Assembly (NCBI GenBank): GCA_009760885.1
Contig: CM019712.1
Coordinates: 28,007,816-28,071,815 of the forward strand
Source of the DNA: Achatina immaculata
Lineage: Eukaryota; Mollusca; Gastropoda; Stylommatophora; Achatinidae
Reading direction: 5' to 3'
Length of the DNA: 64,000 nucleotides
The position numbers were made by a program, and so were the translations under genes. Positions 43,050-55,240 of the stretch are shown in pieces. Position 1 is the first letter of the stretch; every line of letters starts with the position of its first letter. The notes below the pieces were generated by a model. It did not search any database. It was given only the letters and a program-made list of their open reading frames with translations, and was not told where the DNA came from.

Positions 43050-43554
43050 GTGAGTAATAGAATTATATGTGTGTGTTCTTTCCACGTTTTCTACAAAATA
43101 TCATAGAACTACTGTATATCAAGCTATGAGACTGCTGGCTCATGAAGTGTGAAAATAACACGGAGTAAAATTGTAACAAAATTATTGACAGTACAGTTTC
43201 ACAAAGAAAAAAAATCAGTACTGGAATGTTGGAGAACAAAATAAGTTCTTGTTATTAAAATATAACAATTTCTGTATTATCTAATCAAATATAAGGTCAC
43301 TGAGACCAAGATTAATGAGATTTCGAGGTTCGTTTTTTTAAGTGTCAATACTCGATGTCAAATAGTCAGAAAAAAAAAAACAGAACCGAAAAAAGTCACA
43401 TTCAGAAACTTGACTTCAAAACATTAACAGATTTCATTTCGACCTAAATACATTATGAATCAATAAAACAAAACAGGTCAATTATATAATGAATTAATTA
43501 CTGAAAATTGTGTTTCTTATCTTGTTCTTATCGTGCACAAGTATATATATGTAT

Positions 43555-43586
<32 letters not shown>

Positions 43587-43856
43587 GCCTCAAGACATGA
43601 ACACATGTCAAGCGTACTTCCACTATATCTCATATTTGCGTGTACAGATAAAGTAATGTATGTGCACTCACAGCATATACTTTCTATGCCTCAACAGCAT
43701 CGGATAGGCCAATAGAAACGTGGCAGAATCTGATATAAATGTTTGCTACATTCAACATGTAAAGAAAAATTAAAGTTCCTTGTATGATCAGAGGTCTAAA
43801 CCAGGGATCCTTCTCCTCCACAAACACCAAATAATGCTCATTGTTCTTTATTACAG
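43050..43856 (+). other. intron 1 of FReD gene 3
   Basis: An 807-bp intron, GTGAGT...TTCTTTATTACAG. It contains an (AT)/(GTATAT) microsatellite at 43538-43586. Its blocks match 3190-4062 upstream of FReD copy 1. Confidence 0.8.
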
Positions 43857-44536
43857 GATGTGAGCCTGATGCAAAAACAAACGGAAACACACAGTGTTGT
43901 CTGAACTGCAGGTGTCCAGATCTACCGCCGAGAACTTGTAGAGATGTTAAGACAGAACAACCCAGAGCAGTGGCTACGTTGTCAGACGGACTTGAAGTGT
44001 TGTGTGACACACAGACAGACGGTGGAGGCTGGATTGTCATACAAAGACGGAATAGCTCAGACGTGGACTTCTACAGGAACTGGACAGATTACAAATATGG
44101 GTTCGGGGATATCAACGGCAATTTCTGGTTTGGCAATGAGAAAATTTATCGTTTAACAACCCAGCGTCGATACCAACTGAGGGTAGAATTCACTTTCAAC
44201 AGTTTAAATTACTTTGCTGTTTATTCCAATTTTCGTGTGTTCAGTGAAGCTGAAAAGTACCGACTTGATGTTGGTAATTACTCAGGCAACGCTGGAGACA
44301 GCCTTCCGTACCACAGCGGAATGTCATTTAGCACTCCGGACCGGGACAACGATTTAAACAACTATAACTGTGCCCAGATATTCCGTGGAGCTTGGTGGCA
44401 TAAAGATTGCCACGTGAGTAACTTGAACGGCATTTGGGGTTCAAAGAAGTATGGTGAAGGTGTGATCTGGTATACTACCACTGGCCACTATAATTCAGCT
44501 ACATCTACTGAAATGAAAATAAGACCAGTAGACTGA
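43857..44536 (+). CDS. FReD lectin gene 3, exon 2
   Basis: With exon 1 this gives a 247-residue secreted protein. Residues 23-48 form a Cys-rich linker (CEPDAKTNGNTQCC, CRC) with five Cys (23, 35, 36, 39, 41), which could form interchain disulphides. The fibrinogen-related domain spans about 48-247. It has CRDV (Cys49), LCDTQTDGGGW (Cys71), NFWFGNE and the calcium-site segment DRDND (183-187). NCAQ (Cys193), GAWWHKDCHVSNLN (Cys206) and the terminal MKIRPVD complete it. The domain looks complete and uninterrupted, about 200 residues as usual. No immunoglobulin or collagen region is present, unlike two-domain snail FREPs or ficolins. Likely role is extracellular carbohydrate or acetyl-group recognition in innate immunity. 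It is the best candidate functional host gene here. Confidence 0.92.
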
Positions 44537-44949
44537 TATAACTACGTTAAATATACAGGCTGACACAGATTTTTCTGAAACTGGTGATCCTACATCCCTT
44601 CTAATCCTGACCTGCAGTTTACTAGACGGACAGTAGATGGCACTGTGTGTAACACACAGAGTCATGTGTGGAAAGACTTGTGCAGATAATATCATGTTAT
44701 TCTCATTATTTACGTTGTATCTAGTAACAGTCCTATTACTTTGTAACTGATTGTTTTCCTTCACTCACTTTCTTCCAATGCTACATTTCATTTTCTTGAA
44801 GTAAGTTTAACTTCTTTACACAGCTTCTACAGTATACTTTCAGAATAATTTTTTTTAATTGTACCATCTCTCTATTTCGACAAAATTCAGAAACCACACT
44901 TGCCGGAAAATCGATATCAGACCTGTAACTTACATCACAAACAATAAAA
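44537..44949 (+). promoter_or_regulatory. 3'UTR and poly(A) signal of FReD gene 3
   Basis: Conserved with copies 1 and 2. AATAAA is at 44944-44949, about 410 bases after the stop. Confidence 0.65.
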
Positions 44950-45835
44950 AAAAAGATGTAAATACATGTGTCTGTATTTATTTCACACGTTTCTTTTGTC
45001 TGTACTTATTTCAAACGATGCATTTGTTACTTGTTTATCTAACATGAGGTACTTGTCTGTATTTACAGTATTTCACGTGATGTACACATCTATGTTTTTT
45101 TTCTCATATGAAATATTTGCTTGTGTTTATTTCGCATGGTGTATATGTCTGTCTTTATCTAACAATATTGTTGTCACTACTTATTTAAGCTTGAATAGAA
45201 AGATGCTTGAGACAGCCAGTGAGTCATTGATAAATATGCCTGCCTGAGAAACGAGATAACTCAGTGACCTGTGTAAGCCACCATAAAGATACAAACAGAC
45301 AAACTATGAAGGATGTTAATATCTACATCAGCATATGCCAATGTTGTGCTTATAATTGTTTAAAATTATGATTATCCGTAATACCCTCCAACCAACTCCC
45401 TCAAAGAAAAAAAAACCCAATGCAGACTGGAGAACTTTCATGGCACACCTGTGTACAGCTGTTGGAGATTCGCTGGTTTACAAGTTAGTGCATCTTCCTT
45501 GATCTCCGTGCCACCGTAGTCCACTTCTCATCCAACAAGACGGAAGTTCTTTGACATCCTCGTGGCATCTTCATCAGAATTCCATGAAGATCATTCTCTG
45601 AGAAGCTTGTTAGCTGTAACTTTGTTCTTTCACGATGATCTTTGAAGCACATGTAAGGTATCTGATAAGGAACAGGTAGCTTTTCGTTCTTGGTGTTCAG
45701 AAGAAGAAGAACAACTGTTTTAAAATTTCGCGAAGAGCATGTTTCCTGCAGTTTGAAGAATAGGAGAACAATAAATAGCAATACGCGGTCACTAATGACT
45801 TTTAATAAGAATGTTTTGATTTAGGCAGATACATA
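44950..45835 (+). other. conserved downstream module of FReD unit 3
   Basis: Degenerate TTTATTTCACACG-type repeats, then ACTTATTTAAGCTTGAATA, GATAACTCAGTGACC, TTTCATGGCACACCTGTG and CATCCAACAAGACGGAA, parallel to units 1 and 2. Confidence 0.6.
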
Positions 45836-45839
45836 GTGA

Positions 45840-46065
45840 AATAAAAAAATAAGAAAGGATATAAACAAGAGATAAAAAAACGCAAGAAATGATAGTATAA
45901 CAACCGAGGTAGTAAAAGCCTATGGAGAACTTGTAGTAATATGGCTGACTTACATCTTCAACATTGCCTAGTATGAACAAGTAGTATCAATAAATTGGCA
46001 AAAAGCTATGACAGTGTCGACATGGAAAAAGAAAGTAAACAAAAAAAGGTTTTGCAATACTTATA
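45840..46065 (+). mobile_element. LINE RT fragment shared with FReD unit 2
   Basis: Same decayed LINE piece as 27595-27910 (ACAACCGAGGTAGTAAAAGC, GAACTTGTAGTAATATGGCT, ATCAATAAATTGGCAAAAAG). Homology fades after about 46065. Confidence 0.6.
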
Positions 46066-46440
46066 GGCATGTCTACTAGAGGTAGTGCGAATTAAAGGCG
46101 CCGGCAAGAATTCCGAACTGTGTGGCAGAAAACGTATCGTAAACAACCAACATTTACAGGAAATATCAGCAAACATACTCTTGGATAGATGCTGTGACAC
46201 GCGGCGGAGCATATATGAGCTTGTCTCGAATGCAGTGAAGCCGGAGTCTGAATTCTGAATTTTGAAATGTGATATTAAAATGAATGTTTCATAGCTGAAT
46301 GAAAGTTAAGAGATGACTGGCAGAATGCCAGACGTGCCTTAGTGCCCAGCAATGTTCCCTCTAAGCGTGTGGGTCTGTGTGGAAGATGTTCAGCTCTTGT
46401 GCCAAAAGTTAGTGTCTGTGCAAATGTGCGTAGTAACAAA

Positions 46441-46446
46441 CACACA

Positions 46447-46518
<72 letters not shown>
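46441..46518. repeat. (CA)n(TA)n microsatellite
   Basis: CA repeats run into a long TA tract ending near 46516. Confidence 0.95.
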
Positions 46519-46520
<2 letters not shown>

Positions 46521-47241
46521 AAGGCCTGTACATTTAATAACAGAATAAACTTCTTATACCTTTCAGTTACTGGTATATAATTAACTGAAATGATCATTTA
46601 TTTTTTTTATTTGGACAGTAGTTATTTATTTACATATTTGTTTATCATACTATATTCGAATTACTGTAGGTTCATTGAAACATAATCCCACAGTATGTGG
46701 AGTTTGTAGGAATTCAGTGGAATGTTATGGTTCCACAGTACGCAGAGCATACTATGGAATAATCACCTCCAGAAGTTAGAGTGCAGCACAGTGTGAACTT
46801 AGACTGTAGATTCTACTTCTATTCATGTCTGCTAACATCTCTACTGCAGATCTGACAGCCCGTTTGAACTTTGAACTCAGATGACACTCTCATCCCTGCT
46901 TCTTCCCTCCTCTCCTAAATACCCTTCTAGAACAAAAAAGCTATTGAGCAAATACATTCTGGATGTCTTGGTTCTCTGAAGTTCGGTGTGTCCTATCAAG
47001 AACAATTTACAAAGAATGTTTTAAAAAATACTTTAGTTATTAAAACACAGAAGATTAAATTAGGGTGATAGCACGACAAACCTAATATCCCAGTCCCACA
47101 CATTGCTGTCTGGCCATGAAATTATGTGTTAGAACAGAGTCACTTTCACTCTTAAATGTGACATTTCATTAAAACCCCAAGTCACCCAAATTTATGCTTG
47201 AGAAGTATAGGGCACAGGACGTAGAAGTCTTTGCCAGTATC
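46519..47241. other. no recognised gene
   Basis: AT-rich, with no supported feature. Confidence 0.4.
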
Positions 47242-47360
47242 AATTTGAACACTACAGAAACACATACTTGAGTCACACACAATTTGAACACTACAGAAAC
47301 ACATACTTGAGTCACACACAATTTGAACACTACAGAAACACATACTTGAGTCACACACAA
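47242..47360 (+). repeat. 39-bp tandem repeat, three copies
   Basis: Three essentially identical 39-bp units (AATTTGAACACTACAGAAAC ...). The period is a multiple of three, which creates repetitive Cys/Val frames on the minus strand. Confidence 0.95.
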
Positions 47361-48265
47361 TTTTGCACGTTACTGCTTTAAAAAAAAACAGGACCATTTA
47401 ATGTTGGTGGTCACGACACCTGATGTTATTTACCAAGATCAAATGGCATAAATGGGCAGCTCAAGGGACATTCTCCTTTTCCACGACGCAGTGGAAATAC
47501 CATCTGCCCGTTTATTTAAATTACCCTCTATCCTCTGTGTGCCAATTTCCATCGTCACGAATCTTCTACAGTACTACAGATAATACGCAATAAAAGACCA
47601 GTTGAAACGTTCGATCTGAAACAAGAATCAACAAGAAACAGTAACGGAAAAACATGTACATCATTGTAGTTTTATTGATCGCATTTATAGCACGAAGTAA
47701 CATCTATAAACTGGAAAATAAAAGTAATAGTTTCATTTTTCTATTTGCGGGGCTCCAAAAGTTTTGTGCGCAGTATGATTTTTTTTTATGTGCGTGGCCA
47801 CTCACCTTAGAAGGAACAGTGCCTTAATCCTTTTTAAAATAAAGTTCGTTTGCTCTGTCATTAATTTTTCCAGTGCGCCTGGCATAATCCCTTCCATTTC
47901 TTTGTACTGTCAATCCGCCTTTATCTAAACTAACAACATTTATTTCACACAACACGTCCCCACAGAAATGCTAGTGTTTATATATATATATATATATATA
48001 TATTCTTCTCTTTCCCACCTAGCACTCAAATTGTTCACGTTTATTCTTCGGCTTTGGCAGGCAGTGAAGCGAACAAAAGATCACCGAGGAAGAAGAAGAG
48101 TGTTACTATCTAGGTCTGTGAACCAAAGCCGGGGAAGAACCTAACCCAGGTCTTTAGTGTGCCCTTGGTGCAGGGTTTCTTTAACAACTACACAGACAAG
48201 ACTAAGATTAAACATACCGTCCCCCACTCCTTATTTATACCGTTCTTTTTCTGAGATATAATATA
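47361..48265. other. no recognised gene; (TA)n at 47981-48002
   Basis: A TA microsatellite and otherwise unrecognised sequence. Confidence 0.4.
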
Positions 48266-48269
48266 AAAG

Positions 48270-48450
48270 GTAAAGCTAATCCTGTCATGCCTTAGAGGCA
48301 CATAGGGATATGGTGTTAGTGCCCATATTTTCCTTGACCTGTCAGCACACTAGAGGGTGATATGGTCAGTATCACGCCTGGCTGCCTTTCCTTCCCCAAC
48401 TACAGAAGAAGTTGGGTACCCATTTCTACAGGCAGGGATAAACTTTCCTT
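48270..48450 (-). mobile_element. tRNA-derived SINE body (antisense)
   Basis: The minus strand matches the SINE split by the Gypsy element: CAACTTCTTCTGTAGTTGGG, GGCAGCCAGGCGTGATACTG, GGTCAAGGAAAATATGGGCA. It is a good reference for the unsplit target-site sequence. Confidence 0.8.
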
Positions 48451-48639
48451 ATAGAGTTTTTTTTTCCTTTTCCTTCAAGCTAGGCCCCCTTCTAGTTTGG
48501 GCCGCGCGGCTAAAATCTGATCTGTATAATGGATAATGGCGTAATAATCTTGTAAGTCTTTCATGTTCACTTAGTGTGGTCAATGAGTGTTGGTCTCAAC
48601 TTGGTACTCATGACAGCAAATCTTATTGTAAGCTTTCTG

Positions 48640-48942
48640 GGTTCTATCCAGACAGATCAAGGAAAATATGGGAACTAACACTGTATCTCTATGTGCCACA
48701 AAAGTATGAGAGAGTTACCTTTCAATATTTTGTACCAGAACTATGGAGTTCTGTATGTGCAGATTTAGAATTCGTACCAGACACAACAGCACTGCAGATT
48801 AGCAGCTCTGAAAGCAGAGTGACACGAACAGTCATGGCCTGACTTTGTTTAGCAGAAGCTTTGTTTGGTATGTATTAACAGCATTCCGACTGACCACAGG
48901 GACATCTCCTCAAGGCAATCCTTGTTATTATATTCCGTCTTC
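48640..48942 (+). repeat. segmental duplicate Y, left part
   Basis: Contains a partial SINE tail (CAAGGAAAATATGGGAACTA) and a stretch readable as 'SVCADLEFVPDTTALQISSSESRVTRTVMA', paired with 37880-38000. It continues after the LINE at 51778. Confidence 0.6.
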
Positions 48943-51778
48943 GTATTCTCATACGATGGATGATGCTGTAACTTATAAATTCAAGGACATAATCATTCTA
49001 GGCGACTTCAATATAGATCTTAATCAGCCAAATCCTACATGGAAGAACATTTTAACATCTTACAATTTCTCCCAAATTGTTTACAAACCTACTAGAATAA
49101 CTGAATCATCATCAACACTAATAGATCATATTTATGTAGCTGATCCAGGAAACATTACTGAATGTACTGTCCCTCATGTGTCGCTGAGTGATCACTACCC
49201 GGTCTGCTGTACGTGGTTACATAAGTGGTATAAAATGCCTAAACACAAACATACAAGCATCAAATATAGAAACTTAAAAAACTTTAACTTGGAATTATTT
49301 TTAACTGATCTAAAGGCTTCGCCTCTTACGTACGTTTTCCAGTTAACAAATCCAGATGAGGCTGTCGAATACTGGATCAATATATTTCGAAATATTTTTG
49401 ACAAGCATGTCCCCATCAAAGAAATGAGAGTAAAACACGTAACAAAATCCCCGTGGATAACTCCCGATATATTGCAACTCATGAGGAAACGGGATGAAGC
49501 TCACAAAAGCAGAAATTTCAGTAGCTATCGTTCACTTAGGAATAAGGTGCATTATTTAATTAGGCAGGAAAAGAGAAATTACTTCAGAAATTTAGTGAAA
49601 GACAAAACTGATAGTAAATCAATCTGGAAAGCAATTAATACTCTTGTAAATAAAAGGAAGTAAACTGACATACAAACACTTAATGGTGATCATACTTGCA
49701 CTAACTTCAGTGAACATTTTAGGGAAGAAATTAGTATTCTAAAATCTTCATTACCGACCTCTAATTGTGACCTAGTGTGTTGAAAACATTCAGCGACAGT
49801 AAATGTGTAAAGCTAAAACAAATTAATATTCCTTTCCTTACAGTCTGTGAGGTTTATAACTACATCCGGTCCTTAAAGAACACTAACTCAGCAGGATGTG
49901 ATGACATTAGTAACAAGATACTACGCTTCGCTGCACCAGTTATCACAGACACACTAACATACTTATACATTTTGTGCATTGACAAACAATATTTCCCTGA
50001 CGCTTTTAAACTCGCCAAAGTTTTCCCTCTTTTTTAATCTGGACAGACTAATGACCTCTCAAACTATAGACTCATATCCATTCTGTCATCACTATCTAAA
50101 CCTCTTGAAAAGCATATACAAAAGTTAACTCTGCTCTACATGCAAGAAAACAATCTACTAATAGACAGTCAGTCAGGGTTTAGACCACATTACTCCTGCC
50201 ACACAGCATTAACTAAAATGACAGACAACTGGCTGTATAATATAAATGATGACAAATTGTGTGGTGCTGTCTTTGTTGATTTCAAGAAAGCCTTCGATAT
50301 GATTGATCATGAAATTCTTGCAAAAAAGCTGGAAGGCTATAGATTATACCCTGACCTAACAAAATGTATTACATCTTTTCTCTCAGGTAGAAAACAAGTA
50401 GTTTGCTTTAGAAACAAAATATCTGGCTCGTCTGTGGTTGATACCGGTATTCCTCAAGGCTCCATTCTTGGTCCTCTTCTCTTTGCTATCTATATTAACG
50501 ACCTACCACTACATTTAAAGCACTCTTCATGTGATCTTTTCGCTGATGACTGTACTGTTTACAATAGTGAATACGACATAAATAAACTACAGACAACGCT
50601 CCAAAATGATATTCACAGTTTGATTAAATAGAGTAATAAAAATGGTATGCTGATAAACACCAACAAAACAAAATCCATGCTCATCACTACAAGACAGAAA
50701 CTGCAGAATGCAACAAAAACTTCACTACAGCTTTGTGCTGGGACTAAGGCAATAGAAAGTGTTCATGAACATAAAACCCTAGAACTCATCATTGATCAGC
50801 ATTTAACTTGGAATTCTCAAGTACATAACCTAACAAATTGATTGCACAGAAAGTTTACCAATTAGCCAAAATTAAACACTTTATCGACAAAGACACAAGA
50901 AAGATATACTACATATCACACATACAAACACATTTAGATTACTGTTCCACAATCTAGGATGGATGCACAGTCTCAAACACAAAAAGGCTCCACTCACTTC
51001 ACAAGCGAGCATTAAATCTTATTTGTGACAAACATCCAATACAGACTGTAGATCAATACAAACAACTCAAAATTCTACCCTTCAAAAATAGAATCATTTT
51101 TAACAAAATTAAGTTTGTTCAGAGAATTCTGTCACAAAGTGCTCCGCCTTACTTGTGGTCACTGTTTATGTATAACACTAAACATAGCCAGCGTTTAAAA
51201 AACTGTCTTCTTCCTAAACCCAGGATTGATCTGTACAAGAAAAGCCTTTCATACTCTGCAGTACAGCTCTGGAATACCCTCCCCTACCATGTAAAATCCA
51301 TTGGTAATACTTCATCCTTTAACTCAAACCTGTTTCATTATTTACTTTCTTGTAATTATATGCCTCCATAAAATAACCAGCACTCTCTCAACACGTGATT
51401 CGCCAACCATCAAGTACTAAAATGACATAGTTATAAAGGCAACTGGTTAGATATTGTTAGAAATTATTTTAATGTCTGTTAAAAAAAACATATGTTAGAA
51501 AACCTGTACTTACAATGTATTTTTGTTTACGTATATGTCTGCGTATGTATGTGTGCGTGAGTGCTATTTTATTAGGTTAATTACTTCTTCTCTTTTACTT
51601 TGAATGTAGTAGTTAAATATTACACACTTTTGATATGTTTGTTCCTAATTTAATTTGTATATTTGTACTAAATCAAGTGTGTGAGAAGAATGAAATATGG
51701 AGTGATGAAGGGCAGAATGTAAGACGGGCCTGCGTGCCCAATTCTTTACCCTTGAAAAATAAAAATTATTCATTCATT
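48943..51778 (+). pseudogene. CR1/L2-like LINE, 5'-truncated
   Basis: The endonuclease C-terminal half has GDFNIDL, STLIDHIYV and SDHYPV. The RT has SAGCDDISNKIL, FRPHYSCHTAL, DFKKAFDMIDH and GIPQGSILGPLLF. FADDCTVY holds the catalytic ADD. It is broken by a frameshift near 49670-49770, stops at 50035 and 50629, and a later shift. The C-terminal part (51153-51371) ends with 'LWNTLPYHVKSIGNTSSF'. The 3'UTR ends in AAAATAAAAATTATTCATTC, the source of the many GAAT/'GGGCACGCAGGCC' tails in this window. It inserted into segmental duplicate Y. Confidence 0.85.
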
Positions 51779-51878
51779 ATCTCCCTTCCCGTATACAACC
51801 CTTGAGTTATTAAGCAATAGTATTTTTTCGAGCTTCGGTCATTTCTTCTAGTTGGTGTAGTGGTTAAGGACAAGTCTT
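51779..51878 (+). repeat. segmental duplicate Y, right part, with SINE head
   Basis: Continues the duplicate (CCCGTATACAACCCTTGAGT, compare 38395-38425) and reaches a tRNA-like A-box region TTGGTGTAGTGGTTAAGG. The next LINE is inserted right there. Confidence 0.55.
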
Positions 51879-53960
51879 TCATTCATTCATTTGCATGTCC
51901 CTTGCGGAAGTTTGCCTCACAAACAGCACTCATGTAGGCCTCTCGGTTGTGAGCAAGATGGCCTGCTGTGCGGCATCCATTTGCAGATCGTCAACGATGT
52001 CTTGCAGCCATCTTCATTTTGGTTTTCCTCTTTTTCTTTTTCCCATTATGTATCCTTCCAATACGGTCATGTCTAAATTATCATGACGTTTAATGTGTCC
52101 AAAATATTTAAGTTTTCTCTCTTTAATCCTCTGTACTAGCCAGACTTCTTCAATATTAAGTTCGTGTAGTATGGATATATTTGTTCTTTTTTGTGTCCAC
52201 GATATTTGGAAAACTCTTCTGTAGCATTTACATTCAAAGGCATTTATGTGTTTCTCAGCTGTTTTGTTAAGTGTCCAGGTCTCACAGGCATATGTTGCGA
52301 TGGGAAAGATGCATGCCCTTAAAAATATTATTTTTGTAGTTCTGTCTGCTCCTCTCCACAGATTCTTTATTTGTTTTAATTTCAGAAGAGGGATAGATGT
52401 CCTCCTTTTAATTTCCCTCATTGTATCTCCATTATTAGTTAGTAGTGATCCAAGATATTCAAAACTGTCCACTTCTTCCAATTTTTCCTCATGTATATAT
52501 ATTTCTGCTGCCTTGTTTGTTTTGTCAGTTGTCATCATTTTAGTTTTCTTTGCATTAAGATAGAGATTCTGCATTTCGCTGTTCTTACGGACTGGCATAA
52601 TTCGTTTTTCCATTCCTTTTTGTGTTGTGGACAGTAACACTGTGTCATCAGCATATCTAATCTCTAGTATTTCATAATCTCCAATTGTTGCGGCATTGTA
52701 ATATTCTTTGTCTACACCTTCTCTATCATTCCTCATTATATTTTCAGTATACTCTGCGTCGCATTGTGTGACGATCTGGCGGAAACTTTTTGCCTTGTGT
52801 ATACGCAATTTTGTGGTAATGAGATGGCTCTAAAAGTGAATTTTAGGTATACAATGCTTAAAACCGGATGTAGAAATTACTTCAGTCATGATACAAGCAT
52901 CAACACGAGGTCGAGCATGTGAATTGAGAGCCACGTTGTGATACAAAAATTAATTTTTAAAATGTTTTTCTAAGCTTATGGTCCACCGCCCGTGGTGTTG
53001 CCATGTTATTATTGTATTGTAGACTATTCCACGTTAAGAAATTTATCCCACTGAGATGACCATTGGTCATTTGAGGAAAAAACCCCCAGTACACAAAGAG
53101 TTAAAACAATAAGGCGACAATATACACCCCTGACGGACTCCATGTTTTATGCCAAACCAAGTTGTTGTTTCACCATTTAGTCTTACTGCTGCTTGTTGGC
53201 CTAGTTAGAGCAGTGATATTAATTGTATCAAATGTGTTGGAAATTTCATTTTCCCATTATTTCCCAAAGTTTATGGTGTTGTACACAATAAAATGCCTTT
53301 GAGTAGACTATAAAGGATAACTATAGATTCACATTAAACGCCCTGCTTTTCTCTGTTATTAATCTTATATTGAATACATGATCTCTTGTTCCTCTTCCTT
53401 GTCTAGAACCAGCTAGAACCATATTGACTTCTTCTATTTTCTTACTAAGTCTACAAATCATGATTTTTAATAGAATTTTACTGGCATGACTAATCAGGGC
53501 AACAGTTCAGTAGTTTCTGCATAATTTCAAGTTAACCTTATTTTTAGCAGTGGTACAAATGCAGTTATTTTCCATTCTTTTGGCCAAATACCTGAACGCC
53601 ATATCTTTTTACATTGTGCATGATAGAGTGTTACACATTCCTTTCATCTGCTTTAATAAGTTCAGCTGTTATCTCATCACATCCTGGTGATTTACAATTT
53701 TTCATTTTTATTACAGATAAAACTTCTTCAATTGTCGGTTCGGGTTCTTTCTCCTCCAATAATAATTCACACTGTTGATGTCTGCTTTCACAGTCAGTTG
53801 TATCATACATACTTCTGCAATATTCCTTACATCTTTTTAGAATTTTCTGTCAAGGTATCCCCCATCTCGTCACAAATTACATTTAGCTTAGGTGTGACAT
53901 TTCTCGTCAATCTCTTCATTTATTTAAACATTTCACTATCTCTTCCACACGTCTGCTGTC
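51879..53960 (-). pseudogene. antisense LINE RT, long fragment
   Basis: On the minus strand, from about 53960 down: degraded RT N-terminal region ('SPGCDEITAELIKAD'), finger and palm pieces, then after a ~345-bp insert an open 264-codon stretch (52014-52808). That stretch has IRYADDTVLLST, EEVDSFEYLGSLLTNNGDTMREIKR, CETWTLNKTAEKHINAFECKCYRR, LKYFGHIKRHDNLD and GKRKRG. The tail ends in ATGA repeats at 51879. It is the best-preserved member of this LINE family here. No endonuclease domain is visible. Confidence 0.82.
52757..53098. mobile_element. unidentified ~345-bp insertion in the LINE
   Basis: Comparison with the sister LINE at 42060-42110 shows extra sequence here. It begins ACTCTGCGTCGCATT, and the reverse complement of its other end begins CTCTTTGTGTACTGGGGG. 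This may be a small non-autonomous DNA element. No transposase is seen. Confidence 0.4.
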
Positions 53961-54045
53961 CTTCCATTCTTTCACAACAATCTTGTATGTATTGTTTTTT
54001 GTTTCTTCTTATTTCTTTTGTTAAAGATTTGTACGAAAGAGCTTA

Positions 54046-54133
54046 TGGTCACGAACTCGCTCATGGACTGAGAGTAGGAAAGATTTTTGGTGGTCATCTT
54101 GTACGTGACGGAGTCACTGAAGTCATCAAAATT
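54046..54133 (+). repeat. inverted-repeat arm 1
   Basis: About 88 bp whose reverse complement is at 54765-54852 at roughly 80% identity (TGGTCACGAAC.CGCT, GACTGAGAGTA, TTTGGTGG.CATCTTGT). Frames crossing both arms are by-products. Confidence 0.65.
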
Positions 54134-54184
54134 GTCCTCAGTCTATAAATCAAGAAGGAAAAAAATAAGGCAGAGCCAATAGGA

Positions 54185-54665
54185 ACAGGTTAAGGGAAGT
54201 ACAGTTCAATCCATTTAGTATCACATCGCTTTATGTCATAACACGGATATTGTCATAGAAATGTGTATCCCCGTTCAACTCCTATAATATCATCCCGCTT
54301 ATTGGGATACACTGCTTAATGTAACGAACTTTTATTCACGAATAAGTTAAATACCCCGATTTGTATTACAGACTTGGCGAGTCAAAGCTATAAGTATTTC
54401 ACAAAGCCTTATCAGTTTCGCTAATCATCAAAAAAGGGGCCGGCCGTTTGATCACCGATACGTGCGCATCAATCTTTTGAACATGCGGGCATCAAAACTC
54501 AGTTGGGGTGAGTGAAAGGCTTACTACGGCCGCCCTTTAAAAAATCGTGATTAAAACTGTTTCTTCTTTCTGTCATTGTTCGTCTTCTTTATCAAGAAGT
54601 GGGCAGTGTTGTCTAGTTGGCAATGCGAGCTGATAGTTGTTCATTCTCAAGCACTGCCCTATGAA
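54185..54665 (+). repeat. dispersed repeat, uninterrupted copy
   Basis: Matches 28030-28249 plus 29491-29830 as one contiguous unit. It is the empty counterpart of the Penelope-like insertion at 28.25-29.49 kb. Confidence 0.7.
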
Positions 54666-54764
54666 CTGTGTAGCCTAGAACTTCTCCCCGGTTCTCGTTG
54701 TGACAGACAGTGGCTACTAAAGTCTAGATGGAGTAAAAGGAAAGTAGACAGCGACAGGGTGTTA

Positions 54765-54852
54765 TTGATGATGTCAGTGAGTCCGTCACAGACAAGATGC
54801 CCACCAAATATGTTACTTACTCTCAGTCTGTAAGCGGGTTCGTGACCAAGAG
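54765..54852 (-). repeat. inverted-repeat arm 2
   Basis: Reverse complement of 54046-54133. The two arms bracket the dispersed repeat. Confidence 0.65.
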
Positions 54853-54949
54853 CCCGTTCATTCACAGTATGTCTTCCATGACGCAGGCCGTTTTGAATGT
54901 TGTAGCACGCTTGAATGACTTTCTCCATAATATGCTCGTACCAGTTATC

Positions 54950-55240
54950 AATCATCATTATCAGTCTTTAGTAATGAAAATAATATTATCTCTAAACGTA
55001 TGCTGTTTGTTACATTATTTAGCTTTTATATTTAATTGGTTATTTCTGTTTCTCACTTAGTTATTTCTTAAATGGGAGTCGTTGATTATTGATTATATAC
55101 TTCATCATCATCATCAGACTCTAATAATGAAAGTGATATTATCTCTAAATGTGAGCTGTTTGTTACATATAATTAGCTTTGTGTTTCTTACGTGGATATT
55201 TCTTAAATGGGACTGGTTTATTGTTGGTTATATAATTTAA
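54950..55240 (+). repeat. ~155-bp tandem duplication
   Basis: Two diverged copies, about 54952-55100 and 55108-55240, sharing TAATGAAA.T.ATATTATCTC, GCTGTTTGTTACAT and ATTTCTTAAATGGGA. Confidence 0.6.

Noticed and set aside
54576..54958. Overlapping frames on both strands
   Set aside because: They cross a dispersed repeat and an inverted-repeat arm; no domain.
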